Origin: Atherinomorus stipes
Taxonomy: Eukaryota > Chordata > Actinopteri > Atheriniformes > Atherinidae
Reading direction: 5' to 3'
Assembly: GCA_023101725.1 (NCBI GenBank)
Contig: JALJCO010012611.1
Coordinates: 1 to 64,000 of the forward strand
DNA: 64,000 nt
Shown: in pieces, positions 26,050 to 64,000 of the stretch
Layout of the letters: each line of letters opens with the position of its first letter
How positions within the stretch are numbered: the stretch's first letter is position 1
Translations under genes and position numbers: made by a program
Notes under the pieces: generated by a model
What the model saw: only the letters and a program-made list of their open reading frames with translations
Database searches by the model: none
What the model was told of the DNA's origin: nothing

Positions 26050-26262
26050 AAATTTATTTACTACTGAGTGTAACAACCTTTGTTGGTGGTTCCAACCTCC
26101 AGATGCCTCCTGTATGGAGAAACCAGTGGAAAACGTTGCTCAGGTGTGATTTTGGTCCATTCTTCCACAAACTGCCTTCAGATCTTCAAGGTTCCAGGTC
26201 TCTTCTGTGAACTCAGATCTTCAGTTCTTTCCAAAGATTTTCAAGTGGGGTGATTAACTGGT
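26050..26262 (-). pseudogene. Tc1-like transposase, C-terminal part
   Basis: The minus strand reads PLENLWKELKI in one frame, then a stop or shift, then a segment similar to the RRDLEPxxxExxxGSLWKNG tail of Tc1 transposases, and cacaacaaaggttgttac-like sequence before the terminus. It is the continuation of the gene at 30.3-31.0 kb on the far side of the array. Confidence 0.65.
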
Positions 26263-26327
26263 CCGTTCTAGCAGCTTTATCTTCTTCTTAAAGCAGGTGA
26301 GTGTTTCTGGTCCGTTCTAGCAGCTTT

Positions 26328-27250
26328 TGTGTGTCTGAGATGGTGGTCAGCAGCACTGGAGCACCACAAGGGACTGTACTCTCACCATTCCTCTTTACAC
26401 TGTACACCTCAGACTTCCAGTATAACTCTGAGTCCTGTCATCTGCAGAAATATTCTGATGACTCTGCAGTTGTGGGGTGTATTAGCGATGGACAAGAAGC
26501 CGAGTACAGGGAACTTGTCAATCAGTTTGTGAAATGGTGCAGTAACAATCAGCTCATCTTAAATACCAGCAAGACTAAAGAGATGATTGTTGACTTCAGG
26601 AGGAGCAAGAATAAGCAGCATAGTCCTGTCTACATCCTGGAAGAGGAGGTGGAGGTGGTGGAGAACTACAAATACCTTGGAGTTCAGCTGGACAACAGAC
26701 TCGATTGGAAATGCAACAGTGACTACATCTACAAGAAAGGTCAGAGCAGACTCTACTTCTTAAGGAAGCTGAAATCATTCAACGTCTGCACCAAGATGTT
26801 GCAGATCTTCTACAAGTCTGTTGTGGAAAGTGCAGTTAGCTTTGCAGCCATCTGCTGGGGAAGCAGCATCAGAATCAGAGACTTGAAGAAACTAAACAAG
26901 CTGATCAAGAAAGCTGGTTCTGTGCTGGGGAGAACTCTGGAGCCGCTGGAGATGATCGTTCAAAAAAGATGCTGCACAAGCTGATGAAGATGATGGAGGA
27001 TTCTTCCCATCCTCTCCAAAACACGGTGAAGAATCAACAGAGTGTGTTCAGTGGGAGGCTGCGTCAAGTTCGCTGTAGGACGGAGAGATACAGAACCTCA
27101 TTCCTGCCAGCAGCCATCACCCTAAAGAACAAGACTGACTGACTTTTTGTTTATTTAAAAAAAAAAAAAAAAAAAAGTGAGCTTTTACAATACTGAATTT
27201 CCCTTCGGGGATGAATAAAAGTATTTTTCATTTCATTTCATTCATTTCAT
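26328..27250 (+). mobile_element. CR1/L2-like LINE copy 2, 5'-truncated, inserted in the 52-bp array
   Basis: It is nearly identical to the element at 1-772, but extends further 5' to include the reverse-transcriptase motifs GAPQGTVLSPFLFTLYTSDF and QKYSDDSAVVG. It ends with the same ataaaagtatttttcatttc tail. Array sequence (agcagcttt on the left, atcttcttcttctt on the right) flanks it with little or no loss. Confidence 0.9.
26337..26984 (+). pseudogene. LINE reverse transcriptase fragment
   Basis: The frame covers the palm motif with the YSDD catalytic pair and continues to QKRCCTS. A one-base deletion relative to copy 1 (aaaaaagatgctg against aaaaaagaatgctg) then truncates it. The remaining C-terminus is present in another frame to about 27120. 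The first ten residues of the open frame come from the minisatellite. Confidence 0.8.
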
Positions 27251-27377
27251 TTCATTTATCTTCTTCTTCTTAAAGCAGGTGAGTGTTTCTGGTCCGTTCT
27301 AGCAGCTTTATCTTCTTATTCTTAAAGCAGGTGAGTGTTTCTGGTCCGTTCTAGCAGCTTTATCTTCTTCTTCTTAA

Positions 27378-27985
27378 AGGCCTCCTTCCACTGAAAACCC
27401 ATTTAACTTGCTCCTTCTGAACTACGGAGGGTTTCCCCTTGTTTACTCACACATGCTGACTTGCTAGCGTTGCGTTCCCCCCAGTCGGCTGTTCTTCCTC
27501 ATCACAGAAACAATACGAAGAAAAGAGCGAATCGGGAACAGCCTTGCACTTCTACATCACATTGCAAATAGCGTATCCCACGTGGGGTTTCTATCTGTCC
27601 ATTGGAAGGCAGGTAACCCTCCACTACACACTAGAAGTAAAGACGGCACGAATGTAACTTCGGAGTTGAGAGAAGCTAATTAGCTAACTGTTTGTTAGCA
27701 TGACGGAACAAACTTGTTTGTCGGCTCTATTTCCTGTCTGTACATGAAATAAGAGCGGAGGGCGGAGCTTCCTTCATACACTGATGGCAGGCAGCCAATC
27801 AGACGGAAATTCATGAGAAGGACCCGGAAAAGCCTGACGTTGGACCACAAGCCTCTCTTCTAGTATACAAATACAGCTGGATACTAAGATACCAGAAGGT
27901 TTTTTAAACAGAAGACGATGCAGAATGCATTCAATAATAATGGAGAACACAGAAATATTAATGAAATGACCATGGAAGTACAACT
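27378..27985. mobile_element. TTAA-type MITE inserted in the 52-bp array
   Basis: The insert lies between TTAA at 27374-27377 and TTAA at 27986-27989, both in the cttaaag context of the array unit. Ends AGGCCTCCTTCCACTG and CCATGGAAGTACAACT are weak inverted repeats. The interior has no recognised coding sequence. Confidence 0.6.
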
Positions 27986-30334
27986 TTAAAGCAGGTGGAG
28001 CGTTTCTAGTCCGTTCTAGCAGCTTTATCTTCTTCTTCTTAAAGCAGGTGAGCGTTTCTGGTCCGTTCTAGCAGCTTTATCTTCTTCTTCTTAAAGCAGG
28101 TGAGTGTTTCTGGTCCGTTCTAGCAGCTTTATCTTCTTCTTCTTAAAGCAGGTGAGTGTTTCTGGTCCGTTCTAGCAGCTTTATCTTCTTCTTCTTAAAG
28201 CAGGTGAGTGTTTCTGGTCCGTTCTAGCAGCTTTATCTTCTTCTTCTTAAAGCAAGTGAGCGTTTCTGGTCCGTTCTAGCAGCTTTATTCTTCTTCTTCT
28301 TAAAGCAGGTGAGCGTTTCTGGTCCGTTCTAGCAACTTTATCTTCTTCTTCTTAAAGCAGGTGAGCGTTTCTGGTCCGTTCTAGCAGCTTTATCTTCTTC
28401 TTCTTAAAGCAGGTGAGTGTTTCTGGTCCGTACTAGCAGCTTTATCTTCTTCTTCTTAAAGCAGGTGAGCGTTTCTGGTCCGTTCTAGCAGCTTTATCTT
28501 CTTCTTCTTAAAGCAGGTGAGCGTTTCTGGTCCGTTCTAGCAGCTTTATCTTCTTCTTCTTAAAGCAGGTGAGCGTTTCTGGTCCGTTCTAGCAGCTTTA
28601 TCTTCTTCTTAAAGCAGGTGAGCGTTTCTGGTCCGTTCTAGCAGCTTTATCTTCTTCTTCTTAAAGCAGGTGAGTGTTTCTGGTCCGTTCAGCAGCTTTA
28701 TCTTCTTCTTCTTAAAGCAGGTGAGTGTTTCTGGTCCGTTCTAGCAGCTTTATCTTCTTCTTCTTAAAGCAAGTGAGCGTTTCTGGTCCGTTCTAGCAGC
28801 TTTATCTTCTTCTTCTTAAAGCAGGTGAGCGTTTCTGGTCCGTTCTAGCAGCTTTATCTTCTTCTTCTTAAAGCAGGTGAGCGTTTCTGGTCCGTTCTAG
28901 CAGCTTTATCTTCTTCTTCTTAAAGCAGGTGAGCGTTTCTGGTCCGTTCTAGCAGCTTTATCTCCTTCTTCTTAAAGCAGGTGAGCGTTTCTGGTCCGTT
29001 CTAGCAGCTTTATCTTCTTCTTCTTCTTAAAGCAGGTGAGCGTTTCTGGTCCGTTCTAGCAGCTTTATCTTCTTCTTCTTCTTAAAGCAGGTGAGCGTTT
29101 CTGGTCCGTTCTAGCAGCTTTATCTTCTTCTTCTTAAAGCAGGTGAGTGTTTCTGGTCCGTTCTAGCAGCTTTATCTTCTTCTTTTTAAAGCAGGTGAGC
29201 GTTTCTGGTCCGTTCTAGCAGCTTTATCTTCTTCTTCTTAAAGCAGGTGAGCGTTTCTGGTCCGTTCTAGCAGCTTTATCTTCTTCTTAAAGCAGGTGAG
29301 CGTTTCTGGTCCGTTCTAGCAGCTTTATCTTCTTCTTCTTAAAGCAGGTGAGTGTTTCTGGTCCGTTCTAGCAGCTTTATCTTCTTCTTCTTAAAGCAGG
29401 TGAGCGTTTCTGGTCCGTTCTAGCAGCTTTATCTTCTTCTTCTTAAAGCAGTTGAGCGTTTTATGGTCCGTTCTAGCAGCTTTATCTTCTTCTTCTTAAA
29501 GCAGGGGAGCGTTTCTGGTCCGTTCTAGCAGCTTTATCTTCTTCTTCTTAAAGCAGGTGAGCGTTTCTGGTCCGTTCTAGCAGCTTAACTTCTTCTTCTT
29601 CAAGCAGGTGAGCGTTTCTGGTCCGTTCTAGCAGCTTTATCTTCTTCTTTTAAAGCAGGTGAGCGTTTCTGGTCCGTTCTAGCAGCTTTATCTTCTTCTT
29701 AAAGCAGGTGAGCGTTTCTGGTCCGTTCTAGCAGCTTTATCTTCTTCTTTTTAAAGCAGGTGAGCGTTTCTGGTCCGTTCTAGCAGCTTTATCTTCTTCT
29801 TAAAGCAGGTGAGCGTTTCTGGTCCGTTCTAGCAGCATTATCTTCTTCTTCTTAAAGCAGGTGAGCGTTTCTGTATCTAGCATCTTTATCTTCTTCTTAA
29901 AGCAGGCGAGTGTTTCTGGTCCGTTCTAGCAGCTTTATCTTCTTCCTAAAGCAGGTGAGCGTTTCTGGTCCGTTCTAGCAGCTTTATCTTCTTCTTCTTA
30001 AAGCAGGTGAGTGTTTTTGGTCCGTTCTAGCAGCTTTATCTTCTTCTTCTTTTTAAAGCAGGTGAGTGTTTCTGGTCCGTTCTAGCAGCTTTATCTTCTT
30101 CCTAAAGCAGGTGAGCGTTTCTGGTCCGTTCTAGCAGCTTTATCTTCTTCTTCTTAAAGCAGGTGAGTGTTTCTGGTCCGTTCTAGCAGCTTTATCTTCT
30201 TCTTCTCAAAGCAGGTGAGTGTTTTTGGTCCGTTCTAGCAGCTTTATCTTCTTCTTCTTCTTAAAGCAGGTGAGTGTTTCTGGTCCGTTCTAGCAGCTTT
30301 ATTTTCTTCTTCTTAAAGCAGGTGAGTGTTTCTT

Positions 30335-31000
30335 GGCTGCGTGGTGGGACGGTTGTCTTGCTGGAAGATCCAGCCTCTTTTCATCTTCAGCAGATTCTGG
30401 TCCACAATGTCTCTCTACTTTCCTCCATTCATTCTTACTTCAATCATATGAAGTCTGCCAGTACCACATGCTGAAAAACAGCCCCCACCATGATAATTCC
30501 ACCTCCAAACTTCACTGTTGCTATGGTGTTTTTGGTGCCATTTCTCCTCCAAACATGTTGTGTCTTATGACATCAGCAGAGTTCAGTTCTGGTCTCATCT
30601 GACCAGACTATGTTTTCCAGAATGTCATGGGTTTGTCCAGATGTTGTGTTGAAACTTCAAACCAGCATCAACCTGCTTCTTCTTCAGAAATGGAGTCTTG
30701 CGTGGTGTGCGTGCATGAAGGCCATGGCGGTTGAGTGCATTCCTTCTTGTTTTCTCTGAAACAACTGTAGCTGCTGGTTCCAGGTCTTTCTGAAGCTCTC
30801 CACGAGTGGTCCTGGGCTGTTGGAGAACCTTTCTGATGATTGTTCTGACTCCTCTGTCTGAAATCTTGTGAGGAGCACCTGGCCGTGGCCGCTTTATGAC
30901 CATGCCGTGTTCTTTCCACTTCCGGATGATGGTCCCAATGGTGCTCACTGGAACTTTCACAAGTTTACAAATGTACCTGGAACCAATGCCTTCAGTGTGT
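30335..31000 (-). pseudogene. Tc1-like transposase, N-terminal and central part, broken
   Basis: The minus frame at 30960-30625 encodes a paired-type helix-turn-helix region (PVSTIGTIIRKWKEHGMVIK, GAPHKISDRGVRTIIRK). The DDE domain follows with WSDETRTEL, interrupted by a frameshift or stop near 30600, and QQDNRPTTQPR near 30365. These correspond to the first two catalytic Asp regions. Several stops and shifts show it is inactive. The gene runs into the 52-bp array directly after the second Asp region. Confidence 0.8.
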
Positions 31001-31010
31001 TTGCAATAAT

Positions 31011-32104
31011 AAGGTTGTGTAATAATTATGTGTAATTTCGAGATTAAATAACATCTAGATGAATGAGTTATGAAAAAAATTCAACATCCTGCAGTTGACA
31101 TGAAGGTAAACTTGACCCTTTTAAACCTAAAACGGTTTTTTGAACCAGACTGTAAACATGTTGGTTTATTTCTGCTGTAAACATGTTTATTTCTACTGTA
31201 AACATGTTTATTTGTGCTGTGAATTTGGTCTTTTTAACATGAGAGTCTGTGGGGATTTGCTCTGATTTGGAGCCCCTAGTGGATGAAGAAAGAACTATAA
31301 TTATTTAACTTACCTTCCGGGCTTCACTCTTTTCCAGCGGCGTTTGCCCCTTGGTCCTTACCTGAACATCAACACCCCACTAACCACTCGTTGACACCGA
31401 CCGAGCTGTTTCTCCTACAAATTAATTGAGTAATGTCAAACAAATGCACATTCTGAGGCAAAAACTCTCATTTTAATCTTCCTTTGACAGCATTGCTGAT
31501 GGTTTTATTTTAAAAGGTAGAGTCCGAAGTCCCTCCAGCATTTCTGTTTGTAAACAACAGTATTCAAACTTAGCGCTCCTCCCTCTCAGGCTACTGGCCG
31601 CCTCGTTCTAGCTAGCCTATTCAACTTCAAGCTTCTCCTTCAGAGCTCAGAAGCGGCTACAAGCCAAACTATGATTAATCTGGTTTTCCAAAGTGCATTA
31701 TCTGAAGCTCTTACCTTTTCTTCGGTGTATACACGGTGTTTTCCTTCTTTCTTTTTTTTTCCTTCGAGAGTTGGAGTGACTGGCGTCTGCTCCAATCATG
31801 AGCTTATTTCCACACAGCGTCATGCTCTTAGCTCTGTCATTGGCCGCCGATATAAACAGAAATCTCCACCCAGAAACGTCCCGAACGCACCAAAACAATA
31901 CAAAGGAGCGTATTACAGGCAGGGTGAGAGAGAGTTGCGTTCAAGCGCCCCACGGCACGGGAGTACAAGCCCAAAGGCGGGTTTGAGACGGATTTCACTC
32001 GCTCAAGTAACGTTTATTTTTTACGGGGGGAACTTATTTTACACATAAAAATCCACAAATATATTGAAAGTTACACTCAAAGCTCTGCTGCTAATCCTCT
32101 GCCA
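31011..32104. other. Dispersed-repeat remnants, no gene
   Basis: The part at 31040-31220 (tgacatgaaggtaaacttga, then repeats of tgtaaacatgtttattt) is a diverged copy of 44620-44960. The rest shows no motif, and the 125-residue frame at 31671-32048 is not recognised. Confidence 0.4.
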
Positions 32105-32270
32105 TCTTGTGCACAATGAATTCTGGGAGAAAGGAGGCCGTGGAGGACGCGCCGCCGGTAGCCTTCGCTGCCTGCTGAATGGACTACAGATTTGTCGGCT
32201 GTATTCGGGGGCTTCTTCAGTGCTTGGTGCTCCACTCTGACATATGTAGCCAACGAACCCGCACCTCCAT
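32105..32270. repeat. Dispersed repeat, copy 2
   Basis: It contains gtgcacaatgaattctggga and gaggccgtggag-like sequence related to 5536-5700. Boundaries are uncertain. Confidence 0.35.
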
Positions 32271-32589
32271 GTGTGCAGACCCTGAATTGGGACACAAGGA
32301 TAGTCCTCTTCAACTTTTTGTTGCTAAGCAACAACTATTTACACCTTTTAAGAAAAATCAACTAGAAACCATCACATAGGTTGGAAATAAAAAGAAAATT
32401 TAATGAAGTTTATCTTTTAATTTACGTGAAATTTTTCAAGTTTCCTCGCAACCTCAACCTGAGAGTCATCAGCTTCATTAAACTTCTTCAAACTTACATC
32501 ATTTCAGCTCATTAAAGCCACGCATGTTAATGAGTGTGCAGATAATTTAAGACGAGCTTGCAGATCTTTTTTTTTTTTAGTGAATTCAA

Positions 32590-33307
32590 CTACACACTCA
32601 GAAACAGAGATACCAGTTTGTACTTAAAAGGGTCCAAAGCTTGTCTCTGGGGGGGTTCCTTTCTGAAAGACATTTCTGTACCTTCATGGTCCATTTTTGT
32701 ACCTTATCAAGCTGTATGAGTTAATAAAGTACAATTAAACCGATTAAAGATGATGAATAAAAGTCAATAAAATAGAGATTATGACAACAATCAAAGATGC
32801 TAATAATAAATGAATAATTATTATAGAAATATTAGGCCAAACACATATATAATTATACAACGGGGGGGGGGGGGTGGGGGGTGGGGTCGGCCACTGGGGG
32901 GGGGAGTGGGGTGAAAAAAAAAAAAAAAAAGTTTTGGGGGAAAAATAAAAAAAATGTTGTTGGTGGTCGGGGGGGGGGGGGGGGACGGGGTATACAGTAC
33001 TTATTACTATGATTATTATGATTATTATGAAAATCATAATATAATAACTATAATTATACTACTGTTTAGAAGTACTGCTATTTATAGTTATTGTACAAGC
33101 TACACACATTTTTCAATGCTGCAGGTACCCTTAGGGTTGAAATGATACAAATTTGTACTTTATATTACTTTGGACCCTTTTTCATAGTATGTAGGTACTT
33201 CTGGCCTCATTAAGACCAATATTGTACTTTTGAGAGAACATTTGTAAAAAATGTACCTACAGGTACAGAAATGTTCCTGTCTCGTACCTCTGTTTCTGAG
33301 TGTGTAG
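32590..33307. mobile_element. MITE with CTACACACTCAGAAACAGAG terminal repeats, copy 1
   Basis: The left end ctacacactcagaaacagag and the right end ctctgtttctgagtgtgtag are perfect inverted complements. The interior matches 47022-47573 in opposite orientation. About 130 bp of poly-G and poly-A-rich sequence at 32861-32992 is absent from the other copy. Confidence 0.75.
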
Positions 33308-34599
33308 TTACATTTTACAGAGTGATGAACTTCTCTCTGTCGAGGAAGTCCTGTCCTGCATCTGATTGGATGTTCTCAGTTCAAACCGACCAATCAGGTC
33401 TCACCCCTCTGTTCCTACCTGTGCTGGGTGTTGAGGTTGTCGACCAGGTGGACTCAGCAGGTGCCACCTGCAACGTTTTGTGATGGATCCTTATTTGGGA
33501 GAACTCATTTCAGCTGTTTGTCGAGTTTTTAGAGGTGCGTTTGATTCGCGGCTCCACCTTGTGTCCCCTCCCCCAACACGTTTCCTTCTACTGGGGGTGA
33601 AAATAAACCTGGGATTCCACCAGTGAGAGGGTTTTGTCTCGGTTCTGTGGTCATTGAATTGTCACAAAATATAAAGAAGATACAGTTTTATTTCTACTGA
33701 CTCAGTCCTACATTAGATATTACAGCTTATTTCTCATCTGTAAAAATGATGCTACTACAGAGCACAGCTGAGAAAAGATAGCAACTCCCCTGTGGTCTGT
33801 GGTTAGTCTACTGCTCTACATGTTAGAAACAGAAGCATTGGTACACTTAAAAAAATGTCAGCTGCAGTATTTTATGTTCATTATAACCAAACCAAACCAT
33901 TTTACGCTGTTTTCTAGATTTGTCAGATCTAATATCTAAAATTTAAAATAAAGAAAGTTACTGCTTTATTCTCAACATTTCAACTTTGTCAAAACTCAAA
34001 AGAAAATAAAGGACTAGTGTTTTCCCCTCTCCTTTACTCCCCCCACCGTGTAGGTGACCCTGTTGAACCCTTTCTGAAGCATCAGCAGCATGCGTTGCTG
34101 GGTCAGATGTGACCATGTCCAGGATGTTGGGCGCGCACCTGCCCAGCGTGAAATGGGCAGGTGAAATGTTCGGGAATATTCTGTCACACAGAAAGCATCA
34201 CGCTTACAGACTACCAGGCTTGGCAGAGGTCGACATGGGAAGGATATTTTCACGATTATGATCAGAAATGACTCAGCAGCTTCTGAGGTGAAAAACAGAA
34301 CCCGACAGCATGCTGAAGAATAACTTGTGGAGGAAGAACAAAATGAAAACAAAAATATTTCTGCACATCGGCAGAAACAACCCTCATATTGTCCACACCG
34401 AGGAGTGGATCATCTGCTGTTATAAACAATGAAAGTACTTCCAGAAACCACTAATATTGCATAATATGCATTCAATTTGAAAGAAAAGTGCTTATTTATG
34501 CTTTTTCCCTAGATTTTGTTTTCTATCCATGTGTACTTGTGTATTAATGTGTGAGCAACAAACACGGCAAATTATTCAACTGATATAAGAAGAGAGTGA
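33308..34599. other. Intergenic downstream of bnc1, no gene recognised
   Basis: Only short frames without motifs occur. The 112-residue minus frame at 34014-34352 has no recognised domain. Confidence 0.35.
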
Positions 34600-35979
34600 G
34601 TCTTGGAAACATATGGCTTTTTATTGAACTGGAATGAATATTGTAGCATTATTTCAAAAGAAACATGAACACCTAGAGACAAGTATCGACATTTGCTTCT
34701 TTCTTTTCTTTTTTCTTTTCTTTAATACAAATCCAAATAAGAAACAAATAGACTCTTAAATCTGGCCTTTGGATTTAAATACAACATGAAAAAAGATATA
34801 TATACAGAATACAGAGCAAGACCAAACAGTAAACCATGGGGAAAGAATCAGAAATGTACAACACAGTGTTTTTTTCAATCATTTATGTAAAAATAACAGA
34901 AAAATGTCATATTAGTGGTGAAATCATTCTGTTTAATACAGTTTATATTTTTTGGTTTCTTTGAGATAACAAATTATTCACAGAATATACAATATAGTTC
35001 AATAAACATCTTGTTTACCAGCTCTTGTTTTTGAGGGATGCTCTTGTGTGGGGCCACTATCATAAACATGATTCTCATTATTATTATTGTTATTTTTATC
35101 AGTGTTTGACTCATTCACAGTACGAGCTTCCAGCCTCCAGACATGGCATCTTTCTGCTGTTCGTCTCCTCAGTCGCGTTACTGACAGACACCAGCAACAC
35201 AAGAGCAATGCCCTGATCAAGTATTATTTCCACCAGCAGATCACAACATCATATCCACATGTAATTTCACCCCTTCAGTCTTTTCTTTTTGTTTATGTCC
35301 ACACTTTAATACTGCCGTCAATCATAAAGTACATAAGCAAAAACGTAGTACGCCCCATAATACTGCATATCCCTCACAAAGAACGAAGGGTTTCTACACA
35401 CCTGTGAACTGAGAAAAATCTTTGGTCAACATTAGCAGAATGTAACAAACAGAACAAGACAGGTCATAAAACACCGTACAATAACTTATTGGTCAAGTTC
35501 ACAACACAATATTTTAACAAAGACAGATCCGTTGTTCGGGTGGATGAAATGGCACGTGATGGACTTACTTCACGGGGAACAGCTTCACAGGGAGGATGCC
35601 GACATCTGACAACAAAAACATCACTTTGACGCAGTTTCATGATTCAACTCTCACTGAGACGACAAAGGGGAAAATTTAGTCCATGAAAAATGACCGTTTT
35701 CTACGGAAAATCAAGAGTAAGGATTCTACAGATGCCATGATTGTAATTTATATGTTGATGCGTAAACAGACTGGAATGAAAAAGGAATTTTCAGGTTGCA
35801 TTTGATGAACTCCTAAATGCATTTTCTTTTCATTTTCCTTTTCTCTTTTTTTTCCTAAGACAAAATAATCAGGTGAACTAAGATGTCAATTTTAAAAAGT
35901 GCTAACTGGCGAGTCTTTGCTCTGCGCCCCAAAAGAAAAAAGCATACTAATAATAAGGAGTTGGCGTTTGGGATCAGTC
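34600..35979 (-). other. bnc1: Probable bnc1 3' untranslated region
   Basis: About 1.4 kb of AT-rich, non-repetitive sequence follows the stop codon. No reading frame here resembles a protein. The end is placed from a candidate poly(A) signal at 34619-34624 and is an inference; no transcript data support it. Confidence 0.5.
34619..34624 (-). terminator. Candidate bnc1 polyadenylation signal AATAAA
   Basis: The minus strand reads TTCAATAAAAAGCC here, a canonical AATAAA hexamer about 1.36 kb past the bnc1 stop codon. Cleavage would be expected about 10-30 bases further along the minus strand, near 34590-34610. Confidence 0.45.
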
Positions 35980-62701
<26,722 letters not shown>

Positions 62702-64000
62702 TGTCATTTAGTTGGATGTTTCCAGGGATACGGCGGAGTTTGCCATTCTCTTCGCGTCCCACAAAACAACTGCCTCCAACTCTGCCGTCCACACAAGTAC
62801 TAACGCAGACGAGCCATGACTCCCAGCAGCGCCTCCTCACCGCCACACACTCCCCTCTCCCTCTAACACTACCACTCACTCAGCAGACACAGATAAGTCA
62901 GTGAGCTTTATTCCTCCTGCACACACACACTTCGCTGTAACGCTGCAGCAGACTGCCTCTAAACTGCTCAAGATGTTCGCTGTGTGAGTGTGTGTTGAAA
63001 CTGGGCACAGGGGACTGGAATGAGATCCTCCCACTCGGCATTCTCACCTCAGGAGCTGCCTGCTCCCCCCCCCAGCCTACACGCAACACACACACACACA
63101 CACACGCATGGCCGGCCGTGCGCGCAGCGAGGTGTGTGTGCACGCCGACACACACACGTCTAGCCCAGAAGAGTCGCAGGGCAGTCCCCTCACAGCTGGC
63201 TGGAAGAGGGCATGACACTCATCTTTCACAGAGATTTGATCAAAAGGAATCACAAAGGCTGGAGGCTCTCCTAATGCAGTCAGGGGAGACTCTCCCTTTC
63301 CCTCTCTCTCCCTCTCTGTCTGAGTAATGCCCTAAATCAACGCTGCCCCTCTCCGTGCACACAGCCCAGTGTGTGTGTCTGGATTCACCTTAACACAGCT
63401 CTGTGAACAGCCTCCATAACAAGTTATGCCTTGTGCCGGCAGGAATGTGTAAGAGTCTGTGGCGAGTATTTGTCAGGAAGAGGGGGACAAATAATAAATC
63501 ACACTTATCTTTCACAAAGTGTTTACTGGACTGTTGGTGGGTGGAACAGAGCAAAACCTGCAAACCTACAGCGTGGGTTGTTAAAAACTTCAGAGGATCC
63601 AAAAATATGAAACTAGAAGATGTTACAGAGGAAGTGATGATCGCAAACGTTGGGTAACCAGCAACAACGGAGAGTTTCACAAACGTCCAGAAGGAATATT
63701 AATGACAAATCCATCCAGCGTCCGTGTTACCAGCTCCGCCTGTCCACACCAACGTCTACCAGCCAATCACCTGCCAGCATCTGGTCATGCAGACGTGATG
63801 AGGCTGACTTGTTGAAGTTGAAACTGAGCATCAGAATGAGGAAGAACGAGGATTTAAAGGGGAATTTGGCTTTTTTAATCTGGGGTCTGTTTTCAGATGT
63901 CCTTTCATATTTTTCCAGATAGCTCCAGTATTTATCCGGCAGCAGCTAGCAGCAGCTAGCAGCCCAGCTAATCATACGTAGGCTATGGGGCAACTGGCCC
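62702..64000. other. Upstream flank of bnc1
   Basis: No coding sequence is recognised. It has a (CA)n tract at 63089-63107 and otherwise single-copy-looking DNA. Short stretches such as agatttgatcaaaagg (TCF/LEF-like) at about 63231 are possible regulatory sites but are not supported further. Confidence 0.35.

Larger units (their letters stand above)
26261..30333. repeat. 52-bp minisatellite made from transposase coding sequence, about 48 copies
   Basis: The unit is aaagcaggtgagcgtttctg, then gtccgttctagcagctttat, then cttcttcttctt. Length varies from 46 to 55 bp through the (CTT)n part. Array blocks are 26261-26327, 27250-27377 and 27986-30333, separated by a LINE and a MITE. On the minus strand the unit reads FKKKKIKLLERT, which fits the transposase segment between the second catalytic Asp and the Glu, and both array edges join the flanking transposase at the matching place. 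Confidence 0.9.
25846..31010 (-). mobile_element. Tc1-like transposon, disrupted by a self-derived array and later insertions
   Basis: The 3' end of the element (minus orientation) lies near 25846 (tacagcgggggtgaaaaaat, then attgaac), a Tc1-type terminus. The transposase C-terminal part (ENLWKELK, then NLEDLKAV in shifted frames) is at about 26060-26260, and the N-terminal and central parts are at about 30333-31000. Between them lies about 4 kb of 52-bp array with a LINE and a TTAA MITE inserted. The matching terminal repeat was not found near 31 kb, so the 5' end seems truncated. Confidence 0.75.

Noticed and set aside
34014..34352. 112-residue minus frame as a small gene downstream of bnc1
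   Set aside because: There is no known motif, no splice or poly(A) context, and composition like the surrounding non-coding DNA.
63410..63450. p53/p63-type response element (aacaagttatgccttgtgcc)
   Set aside because: The half-sites have CAAG and CTTG cores but poor flanks. One chance match in an upstream region is too weak to claim.

Overview
This window is teleost fish nuclear DNA. The evidence is a vertebrate basonuclin gene with compact percomorph-like exon structure, plus typical fish transposon relics: a CR1/L2-like LINE with an AATTTCCCTTCGGGGATGAA-type tail, a Tc1-like element, a PIF/Harbinger element, hAT-like ends and TTAA-flanked MITEs. It holds one recognisable cellular protein-coding gene. 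Everything else is intergenic or intronic sequence dominated by mobile elements and tandem repeats. The tandem arrays alone cover roughly 21 kb, about one third of the window.

The gene is bnc1 (basonuclin 1) on the minus strand. Five coding exons can be placed to the base with consistent splice phases: 62693-62701 (MAE only), 50469-50571, 49920-50155, 37502-39564 and 35980-36784. Together they encode 1071 residues with three pairs of C2H2 zinc fingers, a serine-containing nuclear localisation signal and the conserved N-terminal basonuclin block. A CpG-rich segment surrounds exon 1, and a likely poly(A) signal lies near 34.62 kb.

Layout: 0-0.77 kb, 3' end of a LINE; 1.1-2.1 kb, MITE-like inverted-repeat elements; 2.4-3.35 kb, a 28-bp minisatellite; 3.36-5.2 kb, a TTAA-flanked MITE swollen by an 18-bp array; 6.1-7.2 kb, a Harbinger relic; 8.8-10.2 kb, a 31-bp array with a palindromic AACCGGTT core; 11.3-20.7 kb, a giant 30-bp array with higher-order duplications; 21.3-24.1 kb, a 49-bp array; 25.4-25.8 kb, a hAT-like end; 25.85-31.0 kb, a Tc1-like transposon split by a 52-bp array that is itself made from the transposase gene and that later received a LINE and a TTAA MITE; 31-34.6 kb, dispersed repeats; 34.6-62.7 kb, bnc1; 62.7-64 kb, its upstream flank. 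Introns 3 and 1 of bnc1 are loaded with MITEs, minisatellites and a 2.9-kb A-rich block that looks partly like an assembly artefact.

I see no convincing new multi-gene system. The most unusual items are the transposase-derived minisatellite, a pair of inverted MITEs bracketing bnc1 exons 2-3, and arrays whose repeat units carry consensus-like transcription-factor or poly(A) motifs.
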